From: Alcaligenaceae bacterium CGII-47
GTDB lineage: Bacteria > Pseudomonadota > Gammaproteobacteria > Burkholderiales > Burkholderiaceae_B
Assembly: GCA_019166125.1 (NCBI GenBank)
Contig: JAHTBO010000016.1
Span: 1-37,688, forward strand
Length of the DNA: 37,688 bases
Direction of reading: 5' to 3'
The translations under genes and the position numbers were made by a program. This document shows positions 14,237-21,625 of the stretch, in pieces. Numbering within the stretch: position 1 is the stretch's first letter; each line of letters begins with the position of its first letter. A model generated the notes under the pieces. That model did no database searches. It saw only the letters and a program-made list of their open reading frames with translations, and was not told the origin of the DNA.

Positions 14237-15397
14237 TCAACGATGTACGTCAAAAAGGGAGGCGCCCTTTTTCATGGTGCTCTTGGCAATAATGCCGCGA
14301 TGAATCTCGCTTGTACCGTCAAAGATTCGGTAGACGCGGGCATCCCGGTAGTAGCGCTCGATAGAGAGCTCCTTGCAGAAACCCATCCCACCAAACACTT
14401 GGACGGCGCGATCCACCACTCGGCCTAGGGTCTCAGCGGCATACACCTTGACCATCGAGATCTGTTCGCGTGCGTCGGCACCTTGATCCAGCATCCAGGC
14501 AGCGTGATAGATCATCCAGCGGGTGGCGTTCACCTCGATGACGCTGTCAGCGAGCATTTGCTGCACCATCTGAAAGTCACCAATTCGTTGGCCAAATTGC
14601 TTGCGGTCGTTAACATAGCCGGTCATCATCTCTAGCACATGGGTGGCCTTGCCTAGCGCCCGAGCACCCACTTGGGCGAGGCGAACGACATTGAGTGCTC
14701 CCATGGCAAGTTTAAAGCCCTGGCCTTGTTCGCCCAGGAGGGCGATAGGCTCCAGATGTACATTGTCAAAGAACAGTTCCAGGTGGGGCGTGCCGCGTAG
14801 GCCCATCATCTGTTGGTTTTTGCCGATCGTAAAGCCAGGCAGGCCTTTGTCGACCATAAACATCGAGATCTCTTTTTCGCCCGTTTTCGCGGACACCAGG
14901 AAAAAGTCGCTCCATTCACCATCACTGATGAATTGCTTGCTGCCGTTGAGCACCCAGCCCCCGTCGGTCTGCTTGGCATGGGTTTTTATTCCCGCCGCGT
15001 CCGATCCTGCGCCGGCCTCTGTAATGGTAATCGCACAGGTGCGCGCCCCTTGCACAGCGGGCTTGAGCCAACGCTCGACCTGCACGCCCCGGCAATGGAG
15101 CAGCGGCTCATAGACATTACCGAAGGCGCGGCGAATCAGGATATCGGTGGTGTGCCCAAATTGCTCTTCGCACAGAATACGGTCAAGGTTGCTTAGGCCG
15201 CCTCCGCCCAATTCGACGGGCATATTCATGGCATACAGGCCTAGTGCCTTGGATTTCTCGTGGATGGCTTGCGCCTTGGACGGGTCGAGGAAGCCCTGGT
15301 TTTCAATCTCTTCTTCCAGGGGCTTGAGCTCTTCGGCGATAAAACGTCTCACCGTTTCAATCATCATTTTTTGTTCGTCGTTCAGGGAAAAATCCAT
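14237..15397 (-). CDS. Acyl-CoA dehydrogenase with Asp at the usual catalytic Glu
   Basis: A 386-residue flavoprotein of the acyl-CoA dehydrogenase family, which inserts an alpha-beta double bond in acyl-CoA and passes electrons to ETF. The order is a helical N-terminal domain, the FAD/substrate signature ITITEAGAGSD (about 123-133), the beta domain, and the C-terminal helices with RQFG-like KQFGQRIGDFQMVQQ and VFGGMGF. The segment that normally reads Y/F-E-G-T-S-E-I has IFDGTSEIHR, with Asp360 where short- and medium-chain enzymes have their base Glu. Some subfamilies naturally have Asp there, so activity is not excluded, but substrate class is uncertain. AAGGA precedes the ATG. It is paired with the CoA-transferase. 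Confidence 0.93.
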   Translation of the reverse strand: MDFSLNDEQKMMIETVRRFIAEELKPLEEEIENQGFLDPSKAQAIHEKSKALGLYAMNMPVELGGGGLSNLDRILCEEQFGHTTDILIRRAFGNVYEPLLHCRGVQVERWLKPAVQGARTCAITITEAGAGSDAAGIKTHAKQTDGGWVLNGSKQFISDGEWSDFFLVSAKTGEKEISMFMVDKGLPGFTIGKNQQMMGLRGTPHLELFFDNVHLEPIALLGEQGQGFKLAMGALNVVRLAQVGARALGKATHVLEMMTGYVNDRKQFGQRIGDFQMVQQMLADSVIEVNATRWMIYHAAWMLDQGADAREQISMVKVYAAETLGRVVDRAVQVFGGMGFCKELSIERYYRDARVYRIFDGTSEIHRGIIAKSTMKKGASLFDVHR

Positions 15398-15553
15398 ATT
15401 CCTTCTCTCTAAGAAATTGCGATCAACGGCAGCGTGCGGCTGCTAAATCAGTGCTGGCAGAAAAAGTGCGTTGATGGCTTACGCGCTGCTGAACCAGCGA
15501 GCCCCAAAGAAGAACGGTAGGCGAGACAGGATCTGGATACGTGTCGACATGGC
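15398..15553. other. Non-coding gap in left arm
   Basis: These 156 bases separate the TIM-barrel gene from the acyl-CoA dehydrogenase gene. Read on the minus strand they contain only the AGAAGGA ribosome-binding site of the latter. I see no clear promoter, terminator or small gene. A second promoter for the last two genes cannot be excluded. Confidence 0.5.
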
Positions 15554-16411
15554 TCAGCGTTCCAAGTATGGTCGGCTGGATTTCAGGCCTTGCGCCGCCC
15601 ACTGGCGTGGATCAAAATGCTTTTCACGTTCTAGATTTACGATTTCAATGCTGATCGGCAGATCGACGGGGAGGGCGTTGAACAGGCTTTCGAGCTCGAT
15701 ATTGCCTTCGCCGGGCTGCAAGCGTTCGCAGCGCGCTGTATGGATCATCTGCTCAGGAGTGAAATGGGTGCCAGCCTGCGCATCGCAGATCTGCGCGTAG
15801 TGGATCAGCGCTGGTGGAATGGCCCGGATATCATCGAGCGTCGTATGCGAGCGGGCAAAGTGCAATGCATCGACGATCACGCCGGCGTTGGCGGGCATGC
15901 CGGCGTTGCGTATGATGCGCAGCGCAGCGTTTGCGTTGGGCACCGCCGTCCACGGCATGAACTCCAGGTCGGCGCTGATTCCATAGGGTTTCAAAGCTTC
16001 GCATAAACGCGCATAGTTCTCGGTCAGGCGCGCTTCGTTTTTATCGTCACCTGCAATCAGGATGGTTTTGGCCTTTAGCGCTGCCCCGATCTCGTAGAGC
16101 GCGTCCCACGTATGGGGGTCGAACGACTCATTAATGCGGATGATTTCCAGATCAAATACGCCGACCCCGGTGTCGCGCAGTGCCGCAAGGGTATTTTTCA
16201 AAATGGCCGGCTCGCCGAGCATGGGTTGCACCGCCTTGTCAGGTGTGTTTGGCCACAGGCGCATGCCCACATAGGCATAGCCTTCGGCGGCAGCGATCTG
16301 TATGGCCTCGATGGGGGTGCAGCGATGCGCAGTGAGGTAGGACAGCGAGTACGCACGCACAGGCTTTTTCCCTACGGGCGCATCCGATGCCGCAGCAGAG
16401 CTCGATTTCAT
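15554..16411 (-). CDS. Xylose-isomerase-like TIM-barrel protein (isomerase/dehydratase)
   Basis: A 285-residue member of the AP-endonuclease-2 / xylose-isomerase-like barrel family, which includes inosose dehydratase (IolE), hydroxypyruvate isomerase and 3-dehydroshikimate dehydratases. Likely divalent-metal ligands are Glu150 (ADLEFMPW), Asp181 (VIVDALH), His204 (LIHYAQICD) and Glu256 (ISIEIVN), with spacing like that of known members. RLQPGEGNIELESLF at about 230-244 is the family's usual loop. Residue 152, where 3-dehydroshikimate dehydratases I recall have a catalytic His, is Met, so that activity is doubtful. It lies 10 bases after the NIPSNAP gene and in the same operon as a Gfo/Idh oxidoreductase, a common pairing in cyclitol and sugar-acid catabolism. 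The exact reaction is unknown. Confidence 0.85.
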   Translation of the reverse strand: MKSSSAAASDAPVGKKPVRAYSLSYLTAHRCTPIEAIQIAAAEGYAYVGMRLWPNTPDKAVQPMLGEPAILKNTLAALRDTGVGVFDLEIIRINESFDPHTWDALYEIGAALKAKTILIAGDDKNEARLTENYARLCEALKPYGISADLEFMPWTAVPNANAALRIIRNAGMPANAGVIVDALHFARSHTTLDDIRAIPPALIHYAQICDAQAGTHFTPEQMIHTARCERLQPGEGNIELESLFNALPVDLPISIEIVNLEREKHFDPRQWAAQGLKSSRPYLER

Positions 16412-16421
16412 TTCAAATACC

Positions 16422-17048
16422 TTATTTCATGGGCGAAATGGCCGTTGGCAGCGCGATCGTAGACACCATATTGGTGGTCAGATAGGCTGGCCCACCCTTC
16501 GGGGGCCAGATGCCTTGCGCGACGGCGTCGGCTCGGGTTTGGCTTCGCTCATCCAGACTTTTGTAGGCCCAAATATTGGTAAAACGTAGTGGACCGTCAA
16601 GTGCTGTCATCGCTAATACGCAGGGCGAGAGGCGTTCACGTGGCGGCACATACTGTTCCCACAGATCGATAGTTGGCTGCAAGCCGCCTGGCTTGATGCC
16701 GTAAGTGCGAATTTCATATACCGGGCCAGTGATGCCTGAATCCGCGCTGGGGCGAGCGGGCTTCATCCAGGCAAACCCCCGGTAGCTGTCTTGTTCCAGG
16801 GTTTGAAAAATATCCTTGCAGCCGAACGGATCGGCGCTCAGTTGGGTACGCAGACGCTCTGCCTGCAGCAAATCGAATGTTGCAAACCCGCGTAATACGA
16901 TCATCTGGTTAAGCACGCCGATATCGGTAGACCAGCAGCCGAGCAGTTCGCCTTTGGCCTCAGGTGCAGTGCAAAAGGCCTGGGCCTGCGTGGCCGCTTG
17001 TGCCGTGGTTCCAAAGGGGAGTGTCATTGTTGCAAGTTCGTAGAACAT
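16422..17048 (-). CDS. NIPSNAP-family protein, two domains
   Basis: A 208-residue protein with two ferredoxin-like alpha+beta repeats. The first begins MFYELATMTLPFG; the second begins VYEIRTYGIKPGGL at about residue 112, the NIPSNAP signature, and contains FTNIWAYKSLDER. Family members form alpha-beta-barrel dimers and are of mostly unknown function. AAGGAAG lies upstream, and the gene follows the KstD-like flavoprotein gene by 12 bases. A one-domain homologue (25948-26301) also directly follows a KstD-like gene, so a functional link with these flavoproteins is likely (inference). Confidence 0.85.
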   Translation of the reverse strand: MFYELATMTLPFGTTAQAATQAQAFCTAPEAKGELLGCWSTDIGVLNQMIVLRGFATFDLLQAERLRTQLSADPFGCKDIFQTLEQDSYRGFAWMKPARPSADSGITGPVYEIRTYGIKPGGLQPTIDLWEQYVPPRERLSPCVLAMTALDGPLRFTNIWAYKSLDERSQTRADAVAQGIWPPKGGPAYLTTNMVSTIALPTAISPMK

Positions 17049-17060
17049 GTGTGTCTTCCT

Positions 17061-18806
17061 TTATTGAGGGGCTTGTCCTGCAGCATGTTGTGCCGCGACA
17101 AAGCCAAAAGTCATGGCGGGTCCCAGGGTGATGCCACCACTGGGATAGTGACCGCCCATGATGCTCGTCATATCGTTGCCAGCCGCGTACAGACCGTCGA
17201 TAATCTGGCCCGCAGCGTCCAGGGCCTGGGCGTTGTGATTGACCTTCAGGCCAGCAAAGGTTCCCAGGCTGCCCATGACGATCTGGATAGCGTAATAGGG
17301 GCCTTGTTGTAGGGGTGCCATGCAGGGATTGGGATGTCCTGCGCTGATATCGCCCTGTATCCGGTTATAAGGAACGTCGCCTTTTTTAAAGTCCAAGTCC
17401 CGACCGCAGCGCGCCATGTCGTTGTACCGTGCTACCGTTGCTTGTAGCGTTGCCGCGTCGATATGACATGCTTGGGCCAAGCTATTGAGGGTAAGTCCGC
17501 GCTTCAGATAGCCTTTGCGTACCCATGATCCCAGCGGTATCGGGGCCGGTTTGACCGCCCCCAGCCCGTAGCGGCGGATGAATGCGTGATCACAGATCAG
17601 CCATGCGCGCGGTGGCTCGCCTGGCGGCGTTGCCCGCAATAATGCTTGCATGACATCATGATAAGAGTCCGCCTCGTTGGCGAAGCGCTTGCCGTGGGCG
17701 GTCACCGCAATCAGACCGGGTTTCGCACGGTCGATCAGGTGTGGAAAATAAATGGTACTGCCGTCACTGCGTGGGACGAGCGAAACCGGCGCCAGGGCGG
17801 CCGCCTGCTCTAAGTCGTCGGCAACTGTGGCGCCAACGACTTCGCCCAGTCGCAGGCCGTCGCCTGTATTGCTGCGCGGTGCCGCAGACCAGTGTTCGTG
17901 TCCGGTGGGAGCATGCGGCAGCAGGGCGCGCTTGCGTTCAGTGTCGTGGGGAAAGCCCCCACAGGCGAGCACCACGCCGTGACTGGCGTGGATGGTGGAC
18001 TGACCGCCTTCAGGGGTAGTAACTTTGGCGCCACATACACGCCCGTGCGCACGTAGTAGTTGTGTGGCGGGGCTGTTGGTGTGTAGTTCGACGCCCTTGT
18101 CCAAAGCGGACTTCATCAGTGCAGCGACCAGCGCATTCCCGTTGACCAGTCGCATGCCTCTGCGATAGAGGAGACGATCGCGCCAGTAGCGAAGCACCAG
18201 GCGGGTCACATACGAGAACGCCCGTATGGAATGCGTCGCGTCAAGAAAGTGGCGTACATCCCCGGATGCAATACCCATCCCGGCGAGTGTCGTCTCGGGG
18301 AGCTGCGGTTTAAGTGTCCGGATGTGCCGGCCCAAGAGACGGCCATCGAACGTGGCGGCACAGACCGAGCGGCCGCCGGTTCCAGCGTCCGGCGTATTGC
18401 CATGAAAGTCAGGGATGGCATTGCCATCGATAAAGCGCAAGGCGGTGTGCGAACGAAAGAACGCCACCATACGAGGTGCGTTCTCTAGAAAGCTGAGGAT
18501 CAGCGCTTCGTTGAAGTGATCGCCCAGTTCATGGCGTAGGTAAGACAAGGGTTTGTCGATGTCCTCGATGATCCCGGCCTCTTGGGCCAGCGGGTTGCGT
18601 GGAATCCACATCCAGCCGCCCGACCAGGCGGTGGTGCCACCGAGCAGGGGGCTTTTTTCCAGAACGATTACTTTCAGCCCCAAATGCGCGGCAGTGACGG
18701 CGGCCGACAAGCCGCCTGCTCCTGAACCAATGATCAGCAGATCGCAGTAAACATCCGATTGCGGCGAGGTGAGTGAAGCGGACATCAACGTTGAATCACT
18801 CTGCAT
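17061..18806 (-). CDS. KstD-like FAD-dependent dehydrogenase 1
   Basis: A 581-residue flavoprotein of the fumarate reductase / 3-ketosteroid delta1-dehydrogenase superfamily. The dinucleotide fold GSGAGG is at residues 27-32, followed by LEKSPLLGGTTAWSGG. Toward the C-terminus, NEADSYHD carries the tyrosine matching the active-site Tyr of KstD's NExxPY motif, and MGGHYPSGG carries the Tyr and Gly of KstD's YPxxG active site. The N-terminal PDYY-type motif of KstD reads PDFH here. Predicted chemistry is trans-removal of two hydrogens next to a ring ketone; the substrate is unknown. Start: ATG at 18806 overlaps the iclR stop by 11 bases; ATG at 18785 is the alternative, and neither has a strong ribosome-binding site. 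Confidence 0.9.
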   Translation of the reverse strand: MQSDSTLMSASLTSPQSDVYCDLLIIGSGAGGLSAAVTAAHLGLKVIVLEKSPLLGGTTAWSGGWMWIPRNPLAQEAGIIEDIDKPLSYLRHELGDHFNEALILSFLENAPRMVAFFRSHTALRFIDGNAIPDFHGNTPDAGTGGRSVCAATFDGRLLGRHIRTLKPQLPETTLAGMGIASGDVRHFLDATHSIRAFSYVTRLVLRYWRDRLLYRRGMRLVNGNALVAALMKSALDKGVELHTNSPATQLLRAHGRVCGAKVTTPEGGQSTIHASHGVVLACGGFPHDTERKRALLPHAPTGHEHWSAAPRSNTGDGLRLGEVVGATVADDLEQAAALAPVSLVPRSDGSTIYFPHLIDRAKPGLIAVTAHGKRFANEADSYHDVMQALLRATPPGEPPRAWLICDHAFIRRYGLGAVKPAPIPLGSWVRKGYLKRGLTLNSLAQACHIDAATLQATVARYNDMARCGRDLDFKKGDVPYNRIQGDISAGHPNPCMAPLQQGPYYAIQIVMGSLGTFAGLKVNHNAQALDAAGQIIDGLYAAGNDMTSIMGGHYPSGGITLGPAMTFGFVAAQHAAGQAPQ

Positions 18807-19626
18807 AAATAGGTTTCTTGGGTAGATGGACCGTACCGTTTTCGCCGACGCTAAAATTGAAAAACGGGGACGAGTTACTGATTGCCGCGAGTTGCGCGGC
18901 GGTGTCGAGCAGGGCGGGCGCCGCCGCTAACATACGCTCTAGCGTAAATCGTGCAGTGGGACCGGCGACAGTCAGCGCGCCAATCGCAGGCTTGCCCTTC
19001 AGGCGAATAGCGGCGCCGATCGCAGAGAGACCGGGACTGTAAGTGTCAATCGTGACGCTATAGCCGCGATTGCGCGTTTCTGCGATCGCTTCCTGCACCG
19101 CCTGCAAGGTGGCCGGTGCATTGGGCCCGAACTTTTCTGGGGAACCAATGCCCTGTTTGATAACCATGGCCAAGGCGTCTTCTTCGCTCATGGTGGCCAG
19201 CCAGGCCAGGCCTGATGATGAACACGAAAGGCGCGCCATGGTGCCCATATCTGGATCGTAACGCAAGCCTTGACGCGCGCCTTGCGCAAGCGCAACCCAG
19301 GTTAACTGCTCGCCATCTACGACGGAAAGACGAGTAAGCTCGCCTGAGGCTTCTGCCAACTGGTTGATCAGGGGTTGGGCGATATCGACAATGCCTGTTT
19401 TGCTTAGATAGGTCAATCCTATCGACACCAGTTTGGTAGATAACTGGTAGTCGCCACGGTCTCGTCTATGACGCACGTAGCCCAGGCGAGTCAGATCAGC
19501 GAGCAACCGGTGCACGGCGCTTTTTGGGATGTTCAGTTGTTCGGCAATCGTGGCCAGTTGCATACTTTCGCCCTGGTGCGACAGTAATTCCAGAATGCCC
19601 AAGGTTCGTTCAAGTACCCCATTCAT
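18796..19626 (-). CDS. IclR-family transcriptional regulator
   Basis: A 276-residue regulator. The N-terminal winged helix-turn-helix (about residues 1-65) contains LATIAEQLNIPKSAVHRLLADL. The C-terminal effector domain contains RLSCSSSGLAWLATM and the YSPGLSAIGAAIR stretch typical of IclR ligand pockets. IclR proteins often control aromatic and hydroaromatic catabolism (PcaR, PobR, QuiR-like). It is embedded in the left arm between the Gfo/Idh gene and the first KstD-like gene, so it probably controls its own arm. The palindrome TTGAACG-T-CGTTCAA at 20749-20763 is the best candidate operator (inference). Confidence 0.94.
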   Translation of the reverse strand: MNGVLERTLGILELLSHQGESMQLATIAEQLNIPKSAVHRLLADLTRLGYVRHRRDRGDYQLSTKLVSIGLTYLSKTGIVDIAQPLINQLAEASGELTRLSVVDGEQLTWVALAQGARQGLRYDPDMGTMARLSCSSSGLAWLATMSEEDALAMVIKQGIGSPEKFGPNAPATLQAVQEAIAETRNRGYSVTIDTYSPGLSAIGAAIRLKGKPAIGALTVAGPTARFTLERMLAAAPALLDTAAQLAAISNSSPFFNFSVGENGTVHLPKKPIYAE

Positions 19627-19641
19627 GTTAATCGTTTCCGT

Positions 19642-20691
19642 TTAATTGTTGAGTATGGCTATGCATGATACGGCTTGTTTCGTTTGTGCTGCTTCATGTA
19701 TGGCCAATGTGGCTTGTAGCGTGCGTAGACCATCGAGTGCGCTACAAAGCGGCGCGGCCTGGTCAGTGATCATCGCTGCAAAATGCTCGAGCTGACGCGT
19801 ATACGGGTCAGCGAGGTGAACCATGGTTTGCGAGCGTGTCATCTCGGCATGCCAGTGGCGTTCTCCGGGATAGTGCCACAGGGTGAGATCAGGTAGTGAA
19901 AGCGAGCCGTGCGTGCCGGTAATAAAGTGGGATTGCACCTGCTGGCGGGGGTATTGGTCTTGTTCGCCCGCGCAGAAGTCCCAGCACCAGGGGGCGGTGG
20001 CGGCGTCCGACACGATCACGGTACCTAGCGCGCCGCTGGTGAATCGCAGCAAGGCTGCTGCCGTGTCCTCGACATCCATGCCGCGTGCGGCGTGACTGTC
20101 CAGAGCTTGTACTGATTCGATTTCGCCAAGCAGAAAGCGCAGCATGTCGATATCGTGGATGAGGTTGATCAGCACCGGACCGCCGCCGGGCTGGCGACGC
20201 CATGCAACATCGAAGTAGCCGTCGGGCTTGCGGAAGGTTGCGAGTGCCGTCGCCGATACGATTTGCCCCAGCTGCCCGGACTGGATGATTTCTTTGGCCC
20301 GGTGAAGGATGGGATTATGGCGACGGTGGTGACCGATCAGCGCTGGCGTGTTCTGGCGTGCGGATGCATCCACAAGTTCTTGCGCCTCGGCCACGGTACT
20401 GGCGATGGGTTTTTCCACCAGAACCGGGATGCCGCGTGCCAGGCAGTCGCAGGCGACGGACACATGCGTTGCATTCGGTGTGGCCACGATCACGCCCTGC
20501 GGTTCGGTGCGCTCCAAGAGGTCTTGATGACTTGCAAACCACGGAATGTTCAAGTCTTGCGCTAGCGTCTTGCCTGCCGCAGACGGGTCGGCGATCGCGC
20601 TTAGAGCCAGTTGCGGATGACGTTGTATGCGGTCGATATGCGTCCGCCCGATGGCTCCCGCCCCGATCAGAGCTAGTTGAATTGCGCTCAT
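19642..20691 (-). CDS. Gfo/Idh/MocA-family NAD(P)-dependent oxidoreductase
   Basis: A 349-residue oxidoreductase with an N-terminal Rossmann fold (LIGAGAIGRTH, residues 8-18), the family motif VLVEKPIAS at about 90-98, and the catalytic segment GGGPVLINLIHDIDML at about 175-190 with the conserved His-Asp pair. Family members oxidise inositols, sugars and related polyols. The frame continues upstream to a TTG, but ATG at 20691 opens directly into the Rossmann motif and leaves room for a short leader from the promoter at 20735-20763. It is the first gene of the left arm, 15 bases before iclR. Likely role: oxidation of a ring hydroxyl (inference). Confidence 0.92.
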   Translation of the reverse strand: MSAIQLALIGAGAIGRTHIDRIQRHPQLALSAIADPSAAGKTLAQDLNIPWFASHQDLLERTEPQGVIVATPNATHVSVACDCLARGIPVLVEKPIASTVAEAQELVDASARQNTPALIGHHRRHNPILHRAKEIIQSGQLGQIVSATALATFRKPDGYFDVAWRRQPGGGPVLINLIHDIDMLRFLLGEIESVQALDSHAARGMDVEDTAAALLRFTSGALGTVIVSDAATAPWCWDFCAGEQDQYPRQQVQSHFITGTHGSLSLPDLTLWHYPGERHWHAEMTRSQTMVHLADPYTRQLEHFAAMITDQAAPLCSALDGLRTLQATLAIHEAAQTKQAVSCIAILNN

Positions 20692-20734
20692 TGTGCTTGT
20701 CTCGTCGTGTCCATTGTTATGAGATATTGATTTG

Positions 20735-20763
20735 ATTCTATATGAAAGTTGAACGTCGTTCAA
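20735..20763 (-). promoter_or_regulatory. Promoter of the left (minus) arm
   Basis: Read on the minus strand: -35 TTGAAC (20763-20758), 17-base spacer, -10 TAGAAT (20740-20735). This fits sigma-70 with 4/6 and 5/6 matches. Transcription would start near 20728, giving a leader of about 37 bases to the ATG at 20691. The -35 box is one arm of the palindrome at 20749-20763. Confidence 0.65.
20749..20763. promoter_or_regulatory. Palindromic operator candidate (IclR site)
   Basis: TTGAACG-T-CGTTCAA is a perfect 7+1+7 inverted repeat. It holds the -35 boxes of both divergent promoters and lies at the centre (20756) of a 43-base imperfect palindrome, 20735-20777, in which 16 of 21 positions match. 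A dimeric regulator bound here would block both promoters. A neighbouring repeat TTCAAT-T-ATTGAA (20759-20771) overlaps it. Assignment to the local IclR protein is inference. Confidence 0.7.
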
Positions 20764-20777
20764 TTATTGAATAGAAT
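20749..20777 (+). promoter_or_regulatory. Promoter of the right (plus) arm
   Basis: Plus strand: -35 TTGAAC (20749-20754), 17-base spacer, -10 TAGAAT (20772-20777), identical in both boxes and in spacing to the opposite promoter. Transcription would start near 20784, about 45 bases before the first gene. A second possible -10, TATGAT at 20792-20797, has a less good spacing of 19 bases to TTGAAT at 20767-20772. Confidence 0.65.
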
Positions 20778-20829
20778 TCTGTTTTTCGTAGTATGATTCA
20801 ACCCTATACCAAATATAAAGCCGAGAGAC

Positions 20830-21624
20830 ATGATCAAAACCCTAAGTGGTGCCTTGCGTGTTCATTTCATCGTTGGGCACCCGATCGCCCAGGTAAAGTC
20901 GCCTGCGGGCGTAACCCAGGCCTTTATGGATCAGGGGCAACATGCGATCTGTATTCCTGCTGACGTAGAACCATCAAATTTGACCGCATGGCTCGCTGGG
21001 GTGTCGGTTGCCCGCAACGTTGACGGGATCATCGTGACCGTTCCGCATAAGTTCGCCTGTTTTGAATTGTGTGCAACGACCTCTGCGCGTTCATCTTTTT
21101 TACATACGGTGAATACGATGCGCCGCAATCCCGATGGTGCGTGGCATGGCGATATGTTTGATGGCCTGGGTTTTGTGGATGCGGTGCGTGCCGCGGGGTA
21201 CCAGCCACGAGGCAAACGTGCTTTGCTGGTGGGCGCTGGCGGGGCAGGCTCGGCGATTGCCCATGCTTTGGTTGAGGCGGGGGTGGCGCAGTTGGCGATT
21301 CACGACGAGGATGTCATGCGGCGCGACGTGCTCATTGCGCGCTTGCGTGGCTTGGGCCAGGCCACATTGCAAGCGGGCAGTGCCGATCCGTCGGGCAGCG
21401 ATATTGTTATTAACGCAACGCCGATGGGCATGGCGCCTGGCGATCCGTACCCGGTTGATCCCGCACATCTAAGCGCCGACATGTTTGTGGGCTGTGTCAT
21501 TACGGCACCTGCCGTTTCACCCTTCGTGCAGGCAGCGCGCGAAAAAGGGTGCATGACGATCACGGGAAGCGAGATGTTTGGCTGTGTGCGTGACCGTATG
21601 CTCAAGTTTCTAACCGAGGTCTGA
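20830..21624 (+). CDS. Shikimate/quinate dehydrogenase-like protein (AroE family)
   Basis: A 264-residue AroE-family protein. The catalytic pair is present: Lys74 in VTVPHK and Asp111 in DMFDGLGF. Asn95 in TVNT, the NADP-fold loop GAGGAG (135-140) and INATPMGM are also kept. Two substrate-contact regions differ from biosynthetic AroE: the GxPIxHSxSP motif is GHPIAQVKSP, with the first of its two serines changed to Val, and the C-terminal GMLxxQ region reads SEMFGCVRD without the Gln. Catalysis of a related but different substrate is therefore likely. GAGAG precedes the ATG. It is the first gene of the right arm, 1 base ahead of a KstD-like flavoprotein gene, so it is catabolic by context. Confidence 0.9.
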   Translation: MIKTLSGALRVHFIVGHPIAQVKSPAGVTQAFMDQGQHAICIPADVEPSNLTAWLAGVSVARNVDGIIVTVPHKFACFELCATTSARSSFLHTVNTMRRNPDGAWHGDMFDGLGFVDAVRAAGYQPRGKRALLVGAGGAGSAIAHALVEAGVAQLAIHDEDVMRRDVLIARLRGLGQATLQAGSADPSGSDIVINATPMGMAPGDPYPVDPAHLSADMFVGCVITAPAVSPFVQAAREKGCMTITGSEMFGCVRDRMLKFLTEV

Positions 21625-21625
21625 T

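Noticed and set aside
20692-20763. An N-terminal extension of the Gfo/Idh protein starting at TTG 20763
   Set aside because: It would place the coding region over the divergent promoter and adds residues with no family match. ATG 20691 opens directly into the Rossmann motif.
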